Positions 31,091 through 42,038 of a stretch of DNA of 64,000 bases are shown here, in pieces; position 1 is the stretch's first letter; every line of letters begins with the position of its first letter. Location: contig JAJUBI010000004.1 in assembly GCA_022419385.1 (NCBI GenBank), positions 2,957,286-3,021,285 on the forward strand, read 5' to 3'. The notes beneath the pieces are model-generated. The model was not told where the DNA came from and did no database searches. It saw nothing but the letters and a program-made list of their open reading frames with translations. The position numbers were made by a program, and so were the translations under genes. The DNA is from Paraconiothyrium sp. Pb-2020 (Eukaryota; Ascomycota; Dothideomycetes; Pleosporales; Didymosphaeriaceae).

Positions 31091-33538
31091 ATGGCCGAGG
31101 AGGAAGAGGCCGGCGTGCCATTGATAGCTGAGCTTTACAAACCTCCCGCACTGTTGCCTATTGCGCAGTTGAAAGGTCCGCTTCTTTATGCTATCGAGAC
31201 TTTCCCGGTCACCATCATTGTAGGTGCATACTGTTGCATTTGTAGAATTGCAGCACTGTATCAGAACTCAGCCACTGTGTTGCCCATGCTGGGGTAATTA
31301 AGGGGACACAAAATCTTGACGAGTCACTCTGTTTGTCTTCGTAAAGGGCGAAATGCTGACACTGTTACTAGGTAGGGGAAACTGGAAGCGGGAAGACTAC
31401 ACAAATCCCGCAATTCCTCTACAAGGCGGGCTGGACTCATGATGGCTCTCAAATTGTTGTAACTCAACCTCGGAGAATAGCTGCTACGGTATGTGACTAC
31501 TTAGCTCCGAGATCGTGCACAGTCTGACCGATTCAAAGAGCGTGAGTGCACGGGTCGCAGAAGAGCTAGGATGTCAGTTAGGGCAGGAGGTTGGGTATGT
31601 GGAACAACATGGCATACGCATGGCTGATGTCACATGCGAAGGCACTTCAGCTAATTATCTTCAGATATTCCATTCGTTTTGAGGATGTCACGTCCGAGAA
31701 AACAAAGATCAAATTCCTGACAGATGGCCTTCTACTGCGCGAGATGCTCATAGATCCACTCCTGAAAAGATACTCAGTGGTCATGGTCGATGTACGTAGA
31801 TCTTGGAACTCACGAGAATTTCGCACATCGCAACATGTAGCCCAATTAGTCGACGCGGCTCGATCTCGTACAATTTCCAAGACTTGGGCGTTACCTTCCC
31901 ACGTCGATTGCCTGACTCTATCCAGTTAACTGACTTTTTATGTGAACATAGGAAGCACATGAGCGGTCAATCAGTTCCGACATTCTGCTCAGTCTCCTCA
32001 AAAAGGTCTTACGAGCACGGCCAGACTTGCGCGTCGTAGTATCTAGCGCTACCCTAGACGCGGAGAAATTCCTCGACTTCTTCGCACCCGATGAAGGCGG
32101 AACTTTGACAAAAAAAGAAGAGTATGGGACGATTGTTAGCATTGAAGGCCGCACTCATCCCGTGGACATTTTCTACACCTCTTCTCCGACTAACAATTAC
32201 ATCGAAAAGGCCGTGGATACCGCCATGTCTATCCACACCAATGAAGCCGACGGCGACATCCTTCTCTTCGTCACTGGCCGCGAAGAAATCGATGACACCA
32301 TAGATATGATTGCAGATCACATCGCGGACCTCCCCCCTGGTTCCAAGACATTGCAACCGCTCCCTCTGTACGCTGGTCTCCCAATCGATCAGCAAATGTA
32401 CGTGTTTCAACAAGCAGGCGAAAATGTGAGGAAGCTAATCGTGGCAACCAACATCGCCGAAGCCTCTGTTACTATCGACGGCATAATCTACGTCATCGAC
32501 ACCGGATACGTCAAGCTGCGCGCATACGATCCCGCTGTCGGTATCGAGCGGCTTAATGTGGTTCCCATATCCAAAGCGTCCGCTACACAGCGTGCTGGAA
32601 GAGCAGGTCGCACACGGCCCGGAAAATGCTACAGACTATACACCGAAGGCGCTTTCGAGGCTCTCGAGCCTGCCACCTTTCCTGAAATCCAGAGGAGTAA
32701 TTTGGCCCCAGTGGTACTGCAGCTCATGAACCTTGGGATCCAGAACCTCATCCGCTTCGACTATCTTTCCAATCCGCCCTCAGCGCTCATCATCCGCGCA
32801 TTAGACCTTCTCTTCTCCCTCGGTGCCGTCGATGTTCACGGACGTTTGACGAAGCCATTGGGGATTCGCATGGCAGAGCTCCCACTCGAGCCTATGCTCG
32901 CTCGCACACTGCTCAATGCGCCTTCCTTCGGCTGCTTCTCTGAGATGCTCAGTATCTCCGCAATGATGACACTTCAAGGGACCGCCTTTGTTACCCATGA
33001 TGGCAACCAGAAGCTCCTCGAAAAGGCACGGCGGCGCTTTGCTGTCAAAGAAGGCGACCACATTACGCTTTACAACGTGTACCAAGCGTTCACGAACCCG
33101 GCTGTGGGGAAACAGTCGAGTCAGTGGTGTCGCGAGAATAGTCTTAATTATAAGGCTTTGCTCAAAGCTGTCAGTGTGCGTAAGCAGCTGCGAAACTACC
33201 TCGATCGCATGGGCATACAAGAAGATGCTCTTGCCTTATCGGATGTCACCAAAGTAGGGGGTATTGACATGGCAGAAAGGGTGCAGCGGTGCTTGACGAC
33301 AGGCTTCTTCGCACAGGCGGCGCGCATGAAGAGCGATGGGAGCTTCGTCACTATTGGCGGAGAGACGGTGTTGTGGGCGCATCCTAGCTCGATCTTCTTC
33401 CATAGGAAGGCGGATTGGGTCATCTACCATGAGATACAAGAGACGAAGGGGAAGGTGTATATTCGGGATTTGACGACTGTGAAGATGGATTGGCTGACGG
33501 AGTATGCGCCAGAGTATTACAAAGTCAAGCAGAAGTAG
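31091..33538 (+). CDS. DEAH-box RNA helicase, DHX35-like
   Basis: Five exons (31091-31223, 31376-31488, 31539-31594, 31665-31791, 31952-33538) give 671 residues. It has the DEAH/RHA layout without an S1 domain: Walker A GETGSGKTTQ, QPRRIAAT, DEAH (joined across an intron), SSATLDAEKF, TNIAEASVTIDG and QRAGRAGRTRPG, then helicase-associated and OB-fold domains. Length and end sequence fit the DHX35 group, a spliceosome-associated helicase of step 2. Yeast has no direct counterpart, and it is retained by most filamentous fungi. Introns 1 and 4 fall within Walker A (G/ETGSGKT) and DEAH (D/EAH). Exon 3 is only 56 nt. Functional assignment beyond RNA helicase is by family. Confidence 0.92.
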
Positions 33539-33726
33539 AGACGCAGTACTAGGTCAAATTGAGGGTGCTGTATGGCGTAGCCTAGGGGAACACAAGGTGC
33601 TCATATCTTGGGGAGGTACTTTATACGATGTGAAATCTTGCCTGGGTATTGCGCCTTCGTTATACCAATTCCTTCGAATCCAACGCCACAAAAAATCCCC
33701 AATGCATGTAAGCTAACATAGAAATT

Positions 33727-34543
33727 CTACTTGAACGCCTCCACAAACAGCTCTCTCATGCCTTTCAGGAAAGCTGCAAGATCTCTTGTCTCGTTCAGGC
33801 GCTCTAGGACACGATCGGTTTCTTCCCTCTCCACCTTCGGTCTCAGTTCCCCGATCCTATACTCCCGCTCACTAGTGTCCAATTCGAACCACGCTTCCCG
33901 CTCCCATTCGCGCTCACAAACGTTCGTATAGACAAATTTCAGGCTGTCTTCTTTGCCCAGTCCCTCAATCCTCAAGCCCAGGTAGCTCTCCCAGAATTCG
34001 AGTTCGGGCTCGTTGTACCGGCTCTGGCCATCGAGGTAGCGCCGGTGCTTGAGTTGTGCTTCGCGGCGTGTGGAAATAGACTTCTGCATTTCTGCAATCT
34101 GGGCGCGCAAGGCATCGCGGTGCGTCATGCGCTCATCGCGTTGCGTGGTTAGCATACTGATCGCAGCGTGCATCTCGGACGTTTCCGCAGACTCTTTAGC
34201 AAGATTCTGAGAATGCTGAGTTTGTTTGAGGGAGAGAATTTCGATGTCACGTTTCTTCATGCGTTGGTCCTCTGTGCATTTGTTAGCATGCGCGCCGAAT
34301 GTGTCGTGAATCGGAAGGCGTACCTTGAATCTCTGCGACATTTACGCGGAACTGGTTGCGCTCTTCCAAGACACGTCTACGGCCCTTCTCAATGAAATCA
34401 TCGAATCGTGCCGTGAATTGGTTCATGCGGCTGCGTAGTTCCTCGAAGCCGAAATTGATGGAGGGTAGTTGGTCGGCCATAGACGGCGCATCGTGGGAGG
34501 AAGCGCGCATACTAGCGCTGAGCGCGGGCTCGAAGGTTGTCAT
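33727..34543 (-). CDS. SPC25: Kinetochore protein Spc25
   Basis: Two exons (34543-34324, 34271-33727) give 254 residues. Spc25 pairs with Spc24 in the Ndc80 complex and links the Mis12 complex to the microtubule-binding Ndc80/Nuf2 arm. The N-terminus is short and precedes a long coiled coil (about 30-165), then the globular RWD-like C-domain with the family stretch LKFVYTNVCEREWEREAWFELDTSE. The protein ends soon after. Size matches fungal Spc25 (about 240-260). It is convergent with the helicase gene and diverges from RRN6. Confidence 0.93.
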
Positions 34544-34878
34544 GGTGGGAAGCAAATGTGATTGATTGTGACAGTAGGTCAGTAGCTGGCAGACTCTTTT
34601 CGGCGGAAGCGGTGTGTGACGTGGTCGTCGATGAGGTGAGCTCTTGTTTGGCTCCAGTTGCGCTGTAAACAACGGCGTTGGGGTTCATCCGACCCGCTAT
34701 CGATAAGAAGATCAGCACGTGGTCTCGTGTTTTTAGTGGTTGGCTTTTGCGCGCCTACACTGCTTCTGCTTCCACTTGTGCGACCACAATACTTCATGAG
34801 ATCGCAACAGGACTCGCTGTTCAATGATGCTTCAAATTTACGCGCCTTCGTATCACCCACGATCGCTCCTTAATCCAA
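34544..34878. promoter_or_regulatory. Bidirectional promoter of SPC25 and RRN6
   Basis: A 335-bp gap separates two divergent start codons and no other gene fits in it. No TATA box is seen, as is common for housekeeping genes. Shared control is inferred. Confidence 0.45.
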
Positions 34879-37878
34879 ATGATTGACGACTTGCCTAACG
34901 ACCTGAACACGGGTCACTTTGGGATCCCCGCCTATGATCTGGCGAACAGTCGGTGGGCTTTTCTCCGAACCTTCATCGGCGCAAGCTTCAGACAAATTGA
35001 TCAGTGGAGGACTATCATACCAGCCGCAATACACTTTCCCTACCCGCGCATCCCGCGGTCTTTGCGAACTGCCAGGCAAGCGACCAAAAGCATCACCCGC
35101 GACTTTCCGGAGCTTGTCCCAGCGACGGAACACATCTCGGAACTCGAGGTTGTCTCTGCGGCAGCGACGGCCGCAGTCAGCGCCCACGATGCCGCCATTG
35201 GGCAGCTGATGTCCTTCGGGACTATTACACCACCAGCGGCTCGTACACATCTCGCAAGACCCGTCGTCGCACTGGCCGCAGGTGAAGGTGGAAACATACT
35301 GCGGTTACAATTGCTCTCGAAGGAGAAACGCGGATGGGGAACGGGGGCAACCAGCGATTCGCTTTGCTATCTGGACTGTCTCTCGTGGAAGGGGGATTGT
35401 GGGTTCTGGAACCAGGACGCAGCTGCCATACAACAGGTTTGCTTCGCTCAGTCGGAGAAGCCCGGTTCTTTCCTCGCCGTGCGACTCCCTCAAAGGGTCG
35501 CCCTTTTTCGTCCTGTTTACCACGATCGTCCTACTGCTGCTGCCAACTCTCGGCTGTATGCCCTCCCGCCTTCAGTCATTGAGATTCGTCCCTTCCATTC
35601 CGTGTGGACTGGGGATACTGGCAACATACCACATGCCGATGTTGCCTTCAACCCTCACTACCAACGCCAACTTGCGATCATCGACCAGAACTCGAGCTGG
35701 TCTGTGTGGGATATTGATGGCTCGCGACGTAGCTATATAGTAAGGCGTGCGGCTTCCGGGACTATGCCCATTGAAGGAAATCGCAATGAGGAAATGGCAG
35801 AGGCCTTGGGGGATTGGAAGGAAGACGGTTGGGCACGCATCATATGGGTTGGCGATGCCAACACTCTCCTGATATGCAGTCGCAAACGTATTGAGCTCAT
35901 CAACCTCAAACAACCCACCCGCTCCCTCAATATGCCGCAAGTGATAGACTGGAATTCGACAAAGAACCATCCTAAATCTCGGATCCTGGATGTCAAGAGA
36001 CATCCTTTGTTGGACGAGAAACAATTCTTCGTTCTCACCTCCGCCCGGCTATGTTTATTCTCACTGACGTCCTTGAGCGATGGACCGCGCGTCGATCACG
36101 GCAACACCGATGCTGACATCATTCTCTCATGGACGCATTTTCGAGCGACAGAAGATACGACCCTGCAACTTTATACACAATCGATATCAGCTGAAGGTAT
36201 GTTGACCCTACAGTCGGTGTTCGGGCACGTACTGACACATAGAGAAACGGTCGTTTTTATTTATTCTCGCCTGAACGTGCTGGTAACAGTGTACCGTTTG
36301 GTGAAGCAGCCATCAACAGCGGCGCCATATCGCAGTTTTGGCCCGAACACTCTTCGTCTTGACGAATTCGACAATCCGCATGGCTCCAAACTTATCAATC
36401 ATTTCAATATAGCGCGGCTTGACTTCAGAGACTCTGCAGAAACCGCTCGTAGCATTGGGGGCGACTACAAGGGTCGCGGCGTCCAGTTCTACCAGCTTTC
36501 CGCCTTCTTCGACGATTATAGTGTGGCTCAAACCCTACTGTGCTCCCTGGACCATGATTCCAATGAAGGCGTCCTGGATGACGTTATTTCTACGTCTTGG
36601 GCAACGAGTGTCAGGCCTATCGTCTTTCGTTCAGCAGGCGTAGTCGACAGCGACGATGACGACTTTGTTGAGCCGGACGGGGTACCCGGTTCGAAAGAGC
36701 CGCTATTGAAACCTTCCTTTCAGCAGCCCAAATGGCACAAGCAGGTGACCGGTCGCGTTCCGCGAGACTTTTTCAATTTTACCGGTCTATACGAGGCCAT
36801 CAGCTTGAATAAGCCGTTTCCACTGCATCATACAAGCGATTCGCCGGAAATGATTGAGATGGCGACTTTAGTGGAAGAGATTACGTGGAGACTCGCTAGA
36901 GAAGAAAACGTAGAGCCCTTCGCGCTGGGAACTCTGCAAGAATATGCAGAGGCAACTGTAACTGTTGATGACATCGACGACACCTCTGCGAAGCTCCAAG
37001 AAATATGTCTTAAAGATCGACATGCCTCTTCGTTGCAGCTTCGGAGGATTGCATCAGATTCCATTCTCGGCTTCCGCGCCGAGAAAACCCAGAAACCTTC
37101 TTCAATGTCATCGATCTACGAGCTTGTACTTCAAAACTGGCTCGTGCCCTTACCAGGAATGATTCCTGCCCGCATTAGGAAAAACAAGGAGCGCATGGCA
37201 CGTCGTCTTGCGATTGGCTTAACGCTGGCCAGCACGCGTGTTCGTCCTTGCAGCGACGGGGCGGTCCAGACAATTAAGCAGCCTGATCCACGTCAATACA
37301 TTGCTGTTGCACGCTCGTCGTCCCCTCCGCAGTACTCCTCTCAATCAGATCGGCAATCCCAATCAGCCCAGGCTGGTTACTCTACTTTATTGCCCTCAAG
37401 TGCTCGTCTCGACAATCCGCTAACGCGCTTAAGTAAAAATTTGCATATTACCACCATTACACCGCTAGAAGTACCTCCAAGCATCAACCAAGTCCTCTCC
37501 CACTGGCAGCTTGGTGACGACCCCTCCTCGTACGATTGGGAAGCGAGCGAGCGAGCCTTTGCAGAGGAGATCGAGCTCATGCAAGAAGAAGGCACGCAGA
37601 AGAGACGCGAGAGAGCTCGTCAAAAGAAGGAAAGGCAAGCAAAGAGGCAGAAGAAGGAAGACCAATTATTCACGGACAGAGTCGAGAGCGGCAAAGTAGA
37701 AAGCCAACCGCAGCTACTAAGAAGTTCACCCGGACCAGCTTCTCCAGCGATTGATAGCCAGATACCTGCACCTAGTCAGCACCAGCCGTTTCTAGTGCAG
37801 AGCCAGGTCGAGCCGGGTAGGCACGGTGGAAGACCGATGAGGAAGAAGAAGGGCAAGACCAGGATGAGTGGGTTCTGA
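34879..37878 (+). CDS. RRN6: RNA polymerase I initiation factor RRN6-like
   Basis: A single uninterrupted frame of 999 residues. RRN6 is a subunit of the yeast core factor (Rrn6-Rrn7-Rrn11) that recruits Pol I to rDNA promoters; the animal relative is TAF1C. The start, MIDDLPNDLNTGHFGIPAYDLAN, resembles other fungal members. The middle contains WD-type beta-propeller repeats (PHADVAFNPHYQRQLAIIDQNSSWSVWD), a helical C-terminal domain and a lysine-rich end (MRKKKGKTRMSGF), all typical of the group. Basic/acid-rich helix at about 895-935. The gene is tandem with the coiled-coil gene downstream. Confidence 0.9.
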   Translation: MIDDLPNDLNTGHFGIPAYDLANSRWAFLRTFIGASFRQIDQWRTIIPAAIHFPYPRIPRSLRTARQATKSITRDFPELVPATEHISELEVVSAAATAAVSAHDAAIGQLMSFGTITPPAARTHLARPVVALAAGEGGNILRLQLLSKEKRGWGTGATSDSLCYLDCLSWKGDCGFWNQDAAAIQQVCFAQSEKPGSFLAVRLPQRVALFRPVYHDRPTAAANSRLYALPPSVIEIRPFHSVWTGDTGNIPHADVAFNPHYQRQLAIIDQNSSWSVWDIDGSRRSYIVRRAASGTMPIEGNRNEEMAEALGDWKEDGWARIIWVGDANTLLICSRKRIELINLKQPTRSLNMPQVIDWNSTKNHPKSRILDVKRHPLLDEKQFFVLTSARLCLFSLTSLSDGPRVDHGNTDADIILSWTHFRATEDTTLQLYTQSISAEGMLTLQSVFGHVLTHRETVVFIYSRLNVLVTVYRLVKQPSTAAPYRSFGPNTLRLDEFDNPHGSKLINHFNIARLDFRDSAETARSIGGDYKGRGVQFYQLSAFFDDYSVAQTLLCSLDHDSNEGVLDDVISTSWATSVRPIVFRSAGVVDSDDDDFVEPDGVPGSKEPLLKPSFQQPKWHKQVTGRVPRDFFNFTGLYEAISLNKPFPLHHTSDSPEMIEMATLVEEITWRLAREENVEPFALGTLQEYAEATVTVDDIDDTSAKLQEICLKDRHASSLQLRRIASDSILGFRAEKTQKPSSMSSIYELVLQNWLVPLPGMIPARIRKNKERMARRLAIGLTLASTRVRPCSDGAVQTIKQPDPRQYIAVARSSSPPQYSSQSDRQSQSAQAGYSTLLPSSARLDNPLTRLSKNLHITTITPLEVPPSINQVLSHWQLGDDPSSYDWEASERAFAEEIELMQEEGTQKRRERARQKKERQAKRQKKEDQLFTDRVESGKVESQPQLLRSSPGPASPAIDSQIPAPSQHQPFLVQSQVEPGRHGGRPMRKKKGKTRMSGF

Positions 37879-38184
37879 AGTTCCCAACCTTTGGTTTGTT
37901 TTTTCAACCACATGCTTGTGTATTACGGCTTAAGAGACGAGTAGAGACATTAGCGTTGCGGTTCTGTGTTGCCACAAGGCTTTCCACCAGGTTGCATCGC
38001 TTATTGAGTGAGGGCTGTACAATGCCACAGCCGCCATTTCTTACATCAATTTGTTCATGTAGCCCCGCACAATGCATCAATGTCACACAACGCTCGCAAT
38101 AGAGCATATACAAAAATTTTACTACGATCGGCGCGACCCCAAGCTTTGGCATGCTAACACATTCTTGAGGGCGCTGAATCCACC
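37879..38184. other. Intergenic between RRN6 and coiled-coil gene
   Basis: Nothing beyond the flanking untranslated and promoter sequence is visible. Confidence 0.4.
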
Positions 38185-39003
38185 ATGCCTTTCTCATCTC
38201 TTATCCTAGAAGACTCCCCTGGGCGGCAATCCCCCTCAACCACTTCGTGCTTAGATCCCATCACCGATCTTCAAGCACTTGAAATCCAGCGGGTAGAGTA
38301 CGCAACCATCCAAAATGGTCTAGCACATTTGGATCGGCGCCTCGACAAGGTACAAGCGGGTCTCGATCGCACTCAGAATGACATACAAAACGCTTTGCAG
38401 GACAACGCCGAATTAACACAAGAAACAGTTTCCGCAGAAGTCGATCTCAGCCTTGCGAACATGCGAATCGATGAACTCCTACATCAACACGATAAGTTAG
38501 AGAAAGACAATCTGAAGTTAGTGGCCAATGCGGCCATGGCCAAAGAGCAGATCGATGAGCTGAAGGATTCTAACCTAGAGTTACGAAACAAGGCACGCGC
38601 AAAAGACGGAGAACACAAACATCTCATCCGCTCCTGTGACAACGTACGAGAGACGCTCCGTCTCGTCACAGAAGAATTGGACGACGCGCTGGAGCAGGTC
38701 TCTAGGCTCGGGTTCAAGCAGGGTAAGAAAGACAGGGACTATCACTTTCAGATGAACCGATTGAGCAGGCGTGTCAAGGGGAGAGACCTGATAATCGCTA
38801 ATCTGAAGGCTCAGATTGATGAGCATGAGTGGTGGATGAAGGGGATACAGCACGCATGTTATCAGAGAGATATCGATAATGCTGCATCAAGAAGGCCACT
38901 GAAGAAGGAACGGAAGGATCGGACAGATAGCACACGTCGAAAAGCTAGGGCTCCCGCAGTGCTGACAGAGACTGAAAAGATCTGGAGTGGGTTCTGGGGA
39001 TGA
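38185..39003 (+). CDS. Coiled-coil hypothetical protein
   Basis: Single exon, 272 residues, MPFSSLILEDSPGRQSP onwards. The centre (about 30-215) is almost continuously alpha-helical with heptad-like leucines and many Glu, Lys and Gln (DRRLDKVQAGLDRTQND, EKDNLKLVANAAMAKEQIDEL). The C-terminal 50 residues are basic (RRPLKKERKDRTD, RRKARAP) and it ends in EKIWSGFWG. No signal peptide. It could be a structural or cytoskeletal adapter; I do not recognise a family. It lies beside genes of Pol I and the kinetochore but nothing ties it to them. Confidence 0.75.
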   Translation: MPFSSLILEDSPGRQSPSTTSCLDPITDLQALEIQRVEYATIQNGLAHLDRRLDKVQAGLDRTQNDIQNALQDNAELTQETVSAEVDLSLANMRIDELLHQHDKLEKDNLKLVANAAMAKEQIDELKDSNLELRNKARAKDGEHKHLIRSCDNVRETLRLVTEELDDALEQVSRLGFKQGKKDRDYHFQMNRLSRRVKGRDLIIANLKAQIDEHEWWMKGIQHACYQRDIDNAASRRPLKKERKDRTDSTRRKARAPAVLTETEKIWSGFWG

Positions 39004-39238
39004 GGTTTGCTCGGTATGAGCTAGGTATGCATAGAACGACATGCACGGGTCAAAATTTTTGCCTGTGTTTTCCTGAAAGCATTAAAACGAAGGTCAGTAG
39101 TAATTTTGAATGAACTGAAAGATATTAACCATATCACAATGATAAGTCAGGAAGATACATGAATGTCACGGAGACACTGAGTCCAACTTTCGATCAACGA
39201 ACTTAATTTGAAAAAAACATCCGCATGCATACGGGTCC
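39004..39238. other. Convergent intergenic
   Basis: A 235-bp gap of 3' flanks; no gene seen. Confidence 0.4.
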
Positions 39239-40095
39239 TCAACATTTATCACTCTGACAGCACGCTGAGGCTGCCCCGAAAAAGCCTCCAGCAATCGGAT
39301 CAATAGCTCCCCCAATAGCCGCCAATAAATTCTCCGCCAAGCAATCATCTACATTTTCATCGTCAGCAATGTTCATCAGTCAAATATGAAAACTTACCTT
39401 CACCTCCAGTCGTGTTGACCGTAACATCAATGTGATCCTTCAGATTCTCATTTTGAAATCTAGCAATCTTGATGAAGCTTGGGAACATACGCATAGGGCA
39501 CGTTCCGATCTCCTTACAAGATCCGTTAAGCCAATGACTAACCGCCGCATCGCACCATTTACGATTCTCTGTTCCGACCGTTTCTTTCGTAGCTGTCGCT
39601 ACAAAAGCCTCGATGTAGTTGTCTAAGTCGGATTGTCCATAATATTCCCCTTCAGCTTTCAGCTCGAGTGTGCGCTTACGCGGCTTAGATCGAGCGCCGT
39701 CGCTGTCGACCCATTCCACGTCTCTCTTGTAGGAGGTGTCCTCTGCACAGCCGTGTGCGCTACAGACCTGCTTGATGCCTTCTCTAAAGATTGGGTCTAG
39801 TGGCTGGTCGCAGCCCCATCCTATTTTTGACTTGCCTAGCGTGATGAACGTATTGATAGGGTCGTTTCGAGTCTCATGGATTTTGAAGCGTGAAACATAA
39901 TCGAAAGTTCCGGGGGCCAACGCCACGTTGAATCTGTGGTATATAAATGCCGTTATCAGAAACGGTTTCGCAATTAGATAATGGGCCACAGCGAGTTGCA
40001 TCATTGGTCTTGTCTACTGCGTATGCAGAACGTATGGCAAACAGAAAAAACGAAAGGATGCTGAACACTTTTGTTGAGGTGGTGGAAAATTCCAT
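39239..40095 (-). pseudogene. Cysteine-containing secreted protein, frame-broken
   Basis: The body runs 40004-39398 and a final exon 39348-39239, joined by a GT-AG intron, ending in a Gly/Ala-rich tail with four cysteines (GAASACCQSDKC). The ATG at 40095 opens an excellent signal peptide (FSILSFFLFAIRSAYA) and sits 55 bases below a TATAAA. But its frame reads past IYIPQ while the body (FNVALAPGTFDYVSR) continues one base out of phase, and no intron resolves this. The alternative ATG at 40004 gives a 238-residue product with a weaker leader. Either a one-base frameshift has broken the gene, or the sequence has an error. The body shows several cysteines and charged helices but no known domain; it resembles small secreted effector-type proteins only in a general way. 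Confidence 0.6.
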
Positions 40096-41519
40096 GTCGT
40101 CTAGTGTTGGATGTGTTCAAATGATGAAGAGCAAAAGCTCCTAAGTCTTTATACTCGAAGCCTAAATGTTATGTCAACAAAGCTCCTGTGAGTATACGGC
40201 GGGTATTCCGCCCTGGCGGTAACTCCGTCCCTCTCTATGTGACTAGCCTAATCGAGGAGATAATCGAACAGTTCCAATGTTGTGTGCTACGCTGGCCACA
40301 AGGCAATTGAGAACTGACATCACTCAAGGATCGCAGGTCTTTCGGTGTGCCCTCCTTCATGGCGAATTACTCTGCGCGAACGCGCATGCAAACTTACGAA
40401 ACGTTTTAAATACTTTCGTATCATGTGGAAGAGTATTACTTTGTTATAGACTGGTAGATGGAACACGTAAGTAAAGCTCCTAACACTAACTACTGCTGAA
40501 GATAGGACCGGTATTATGGGTGAGATTTTCACGCAATGATACATAGGTAGCACCTAGAAATTGGCAAGCTTGACTGCGAGACATGACGACGTAGATTGCG
40601 TCCTACGATTCGATCAGTTGTTGGACTCGTCCACGGCTTTCCGAAGGTAGCATTCCAGGTCAGACGCCCCTGGGTATTGTCGAAGAGGCGGTGTCTCAGC
40701 GTAGCATTCTTGAAGCAGGCTGATGTCTTGGCAAGGCGGAGAGTAGTACCCAAGGGCGCAATAGCCCCACAATAAAATCACACGTTCCATGGAAGTTTCC
40801 CTAATCCGAGACACGGCAAGGCATGTCAGCTGTCGGTGGCCTAATTGTTGGAGTCTAATGGACTTTTGTCAAGGTCTACGGTAGGTATCTGTTTCCACAC
40901 ATGTGCTATTCCATGACTTCTACAAGAGTCCAAGGGTGCAAGCCCCAGTCTATAATGACCGTTAAGATTACAGTGGATACCGGAAAACCGTGGCCAGCCT
41001 CGAGGCCCAGATAGACAGCATCCTCCGCGCTCAAGCATGGTACATTGTACCATTGAGAGCTGTTCCAGAAGGTTTTGTTATCCTAGACGGCAGGTGCGTT
41101 CCACGACGTGACTTGGAATCAGATGGATCAATCGACCTCTACGAAGGTCGGTAAATATTTTCGTCTGATCATGTGCAAGATAGGTGTTTGTACGTTATTT
41201 GTTTCATGAAGGGTATAAGTACCTATCACCTCACCTTAGTAAAACGTAAGCGCTTGAGCGCTCCTTTACCACTTTTCATCCCATGTTCACTAAGCTCTGG
41301 TTGTGATTACATTCCCAGGCTGCAAATTTCTAATTTGTAACAAGAGCTTACCTGGGACTCAGCGCATTCCAGATCAAGATGATATGTTCGGTCCTCGAGA
41401 GCGAAAGGAGCACAGCGTGAGATACATAGAAACGTCCATATCGCTTTGCAGGTGACACATGAGCAACGCCTCCTCCTTGAGTGCCGTCAAAGCGATTACG
41501 TGGTGCCAACAATCTCGCA
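40096..41519. other. Gene-free stretch with decayed sequence
   Basis: It includes the promoter of the secreted-protein gene. Minus-strand open frames at 40529-40814 (CALGYYSPPCQ, EDISLLQECY-like peptides) look like decayed coding sequence in more than one frame, but no family was recognised. Confidence 0.4.
40148..40153 (-). promoter_or_regulatory. TATA box upstream of secreted-protein ORF
   Basis: TATAAA on the minus strand, 55 bases upstream of the signal-peptide ATG at 40095. It supports that ATG, rather than 40004, as the original start. Confidence 0.55.
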
Positions 41520-42018
41520 TATGATTCTTGGCGAGAGAAGACTATTGCCAGGTTGAAAGATCCAGATTTGATTGAGAAGCTGGCGGCTGGCTCCCGGAGT
41601 GGCACCGCACGTATTCGGGACAAAGAGGACTAGCCTAGAACAACATTACTTAGAGCAGTTCAATCGCGATGCGGTTTGCCTCATTGACCTGAACGCCGAT
41701 GCTGTTGATACTTTTACTGAGAAAGGTATCAGGACCAAGAGCCGTGCCGAGTATGCATTCGACGTTATCGTTCTGGCCACTGGTTTCGATTCCGTGACTG
41801 GTGGTCTGACCCAGATCGGCAATCAAGGTACAGCCACCAGTATCAAAAACAAAAAGGAGGACGGTGTGGGACGCACCTTGGCATCCGGGGGATTCCAAAC
41901 AGGTTTCTTTGTATACGGCCCTCAAGCGCTAGCAGCCTTGCGACTGGGCCGCAGTGTGCCGAACCGAGGGCAGATGAATCGGCGAAACTTTGTCACTCAT
42001 GCGGAAATATGGGGTTGA
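41520..42018 (+). pseudogene. Baeyer-Villiger/flavin monooxygenase C-terminal relic
   Basis: Segments typical of fungal FAD-dependent monooxygenases appear in two frames. The first, at about 41540-41590, reads IARLKDPDLIEKLA. The second, from 41585, reads HVFGTKRTSLEQHYLEQFNR, then LIDLNADAV, EKGIRTK, EYAFDVIVLATGFDSVTGG and FFVYGPQA. A small frameshift or duplication near 41585 separates them. The N-terminal two thirds with the nucleotide-binding GxGxxG are absent, the region just after VYGPQA is divergent, and the frame ends at 42018. It is a truncated, dead copy of a Baeyer-Villiger-type enzyme gene; no intact paralog is present in the window. Confidence 0.85.
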
Positions 42019-42038
42019 ACGGAAATATGGGGTTGAAT
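42002..42038 (+). repeat. Tandem duplicate of an 18-bp unit
   Basis: CGGAAATATGGGGTTGAA occurs twice head to tail at the 3' end of the relic. Confidence 0.85.
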
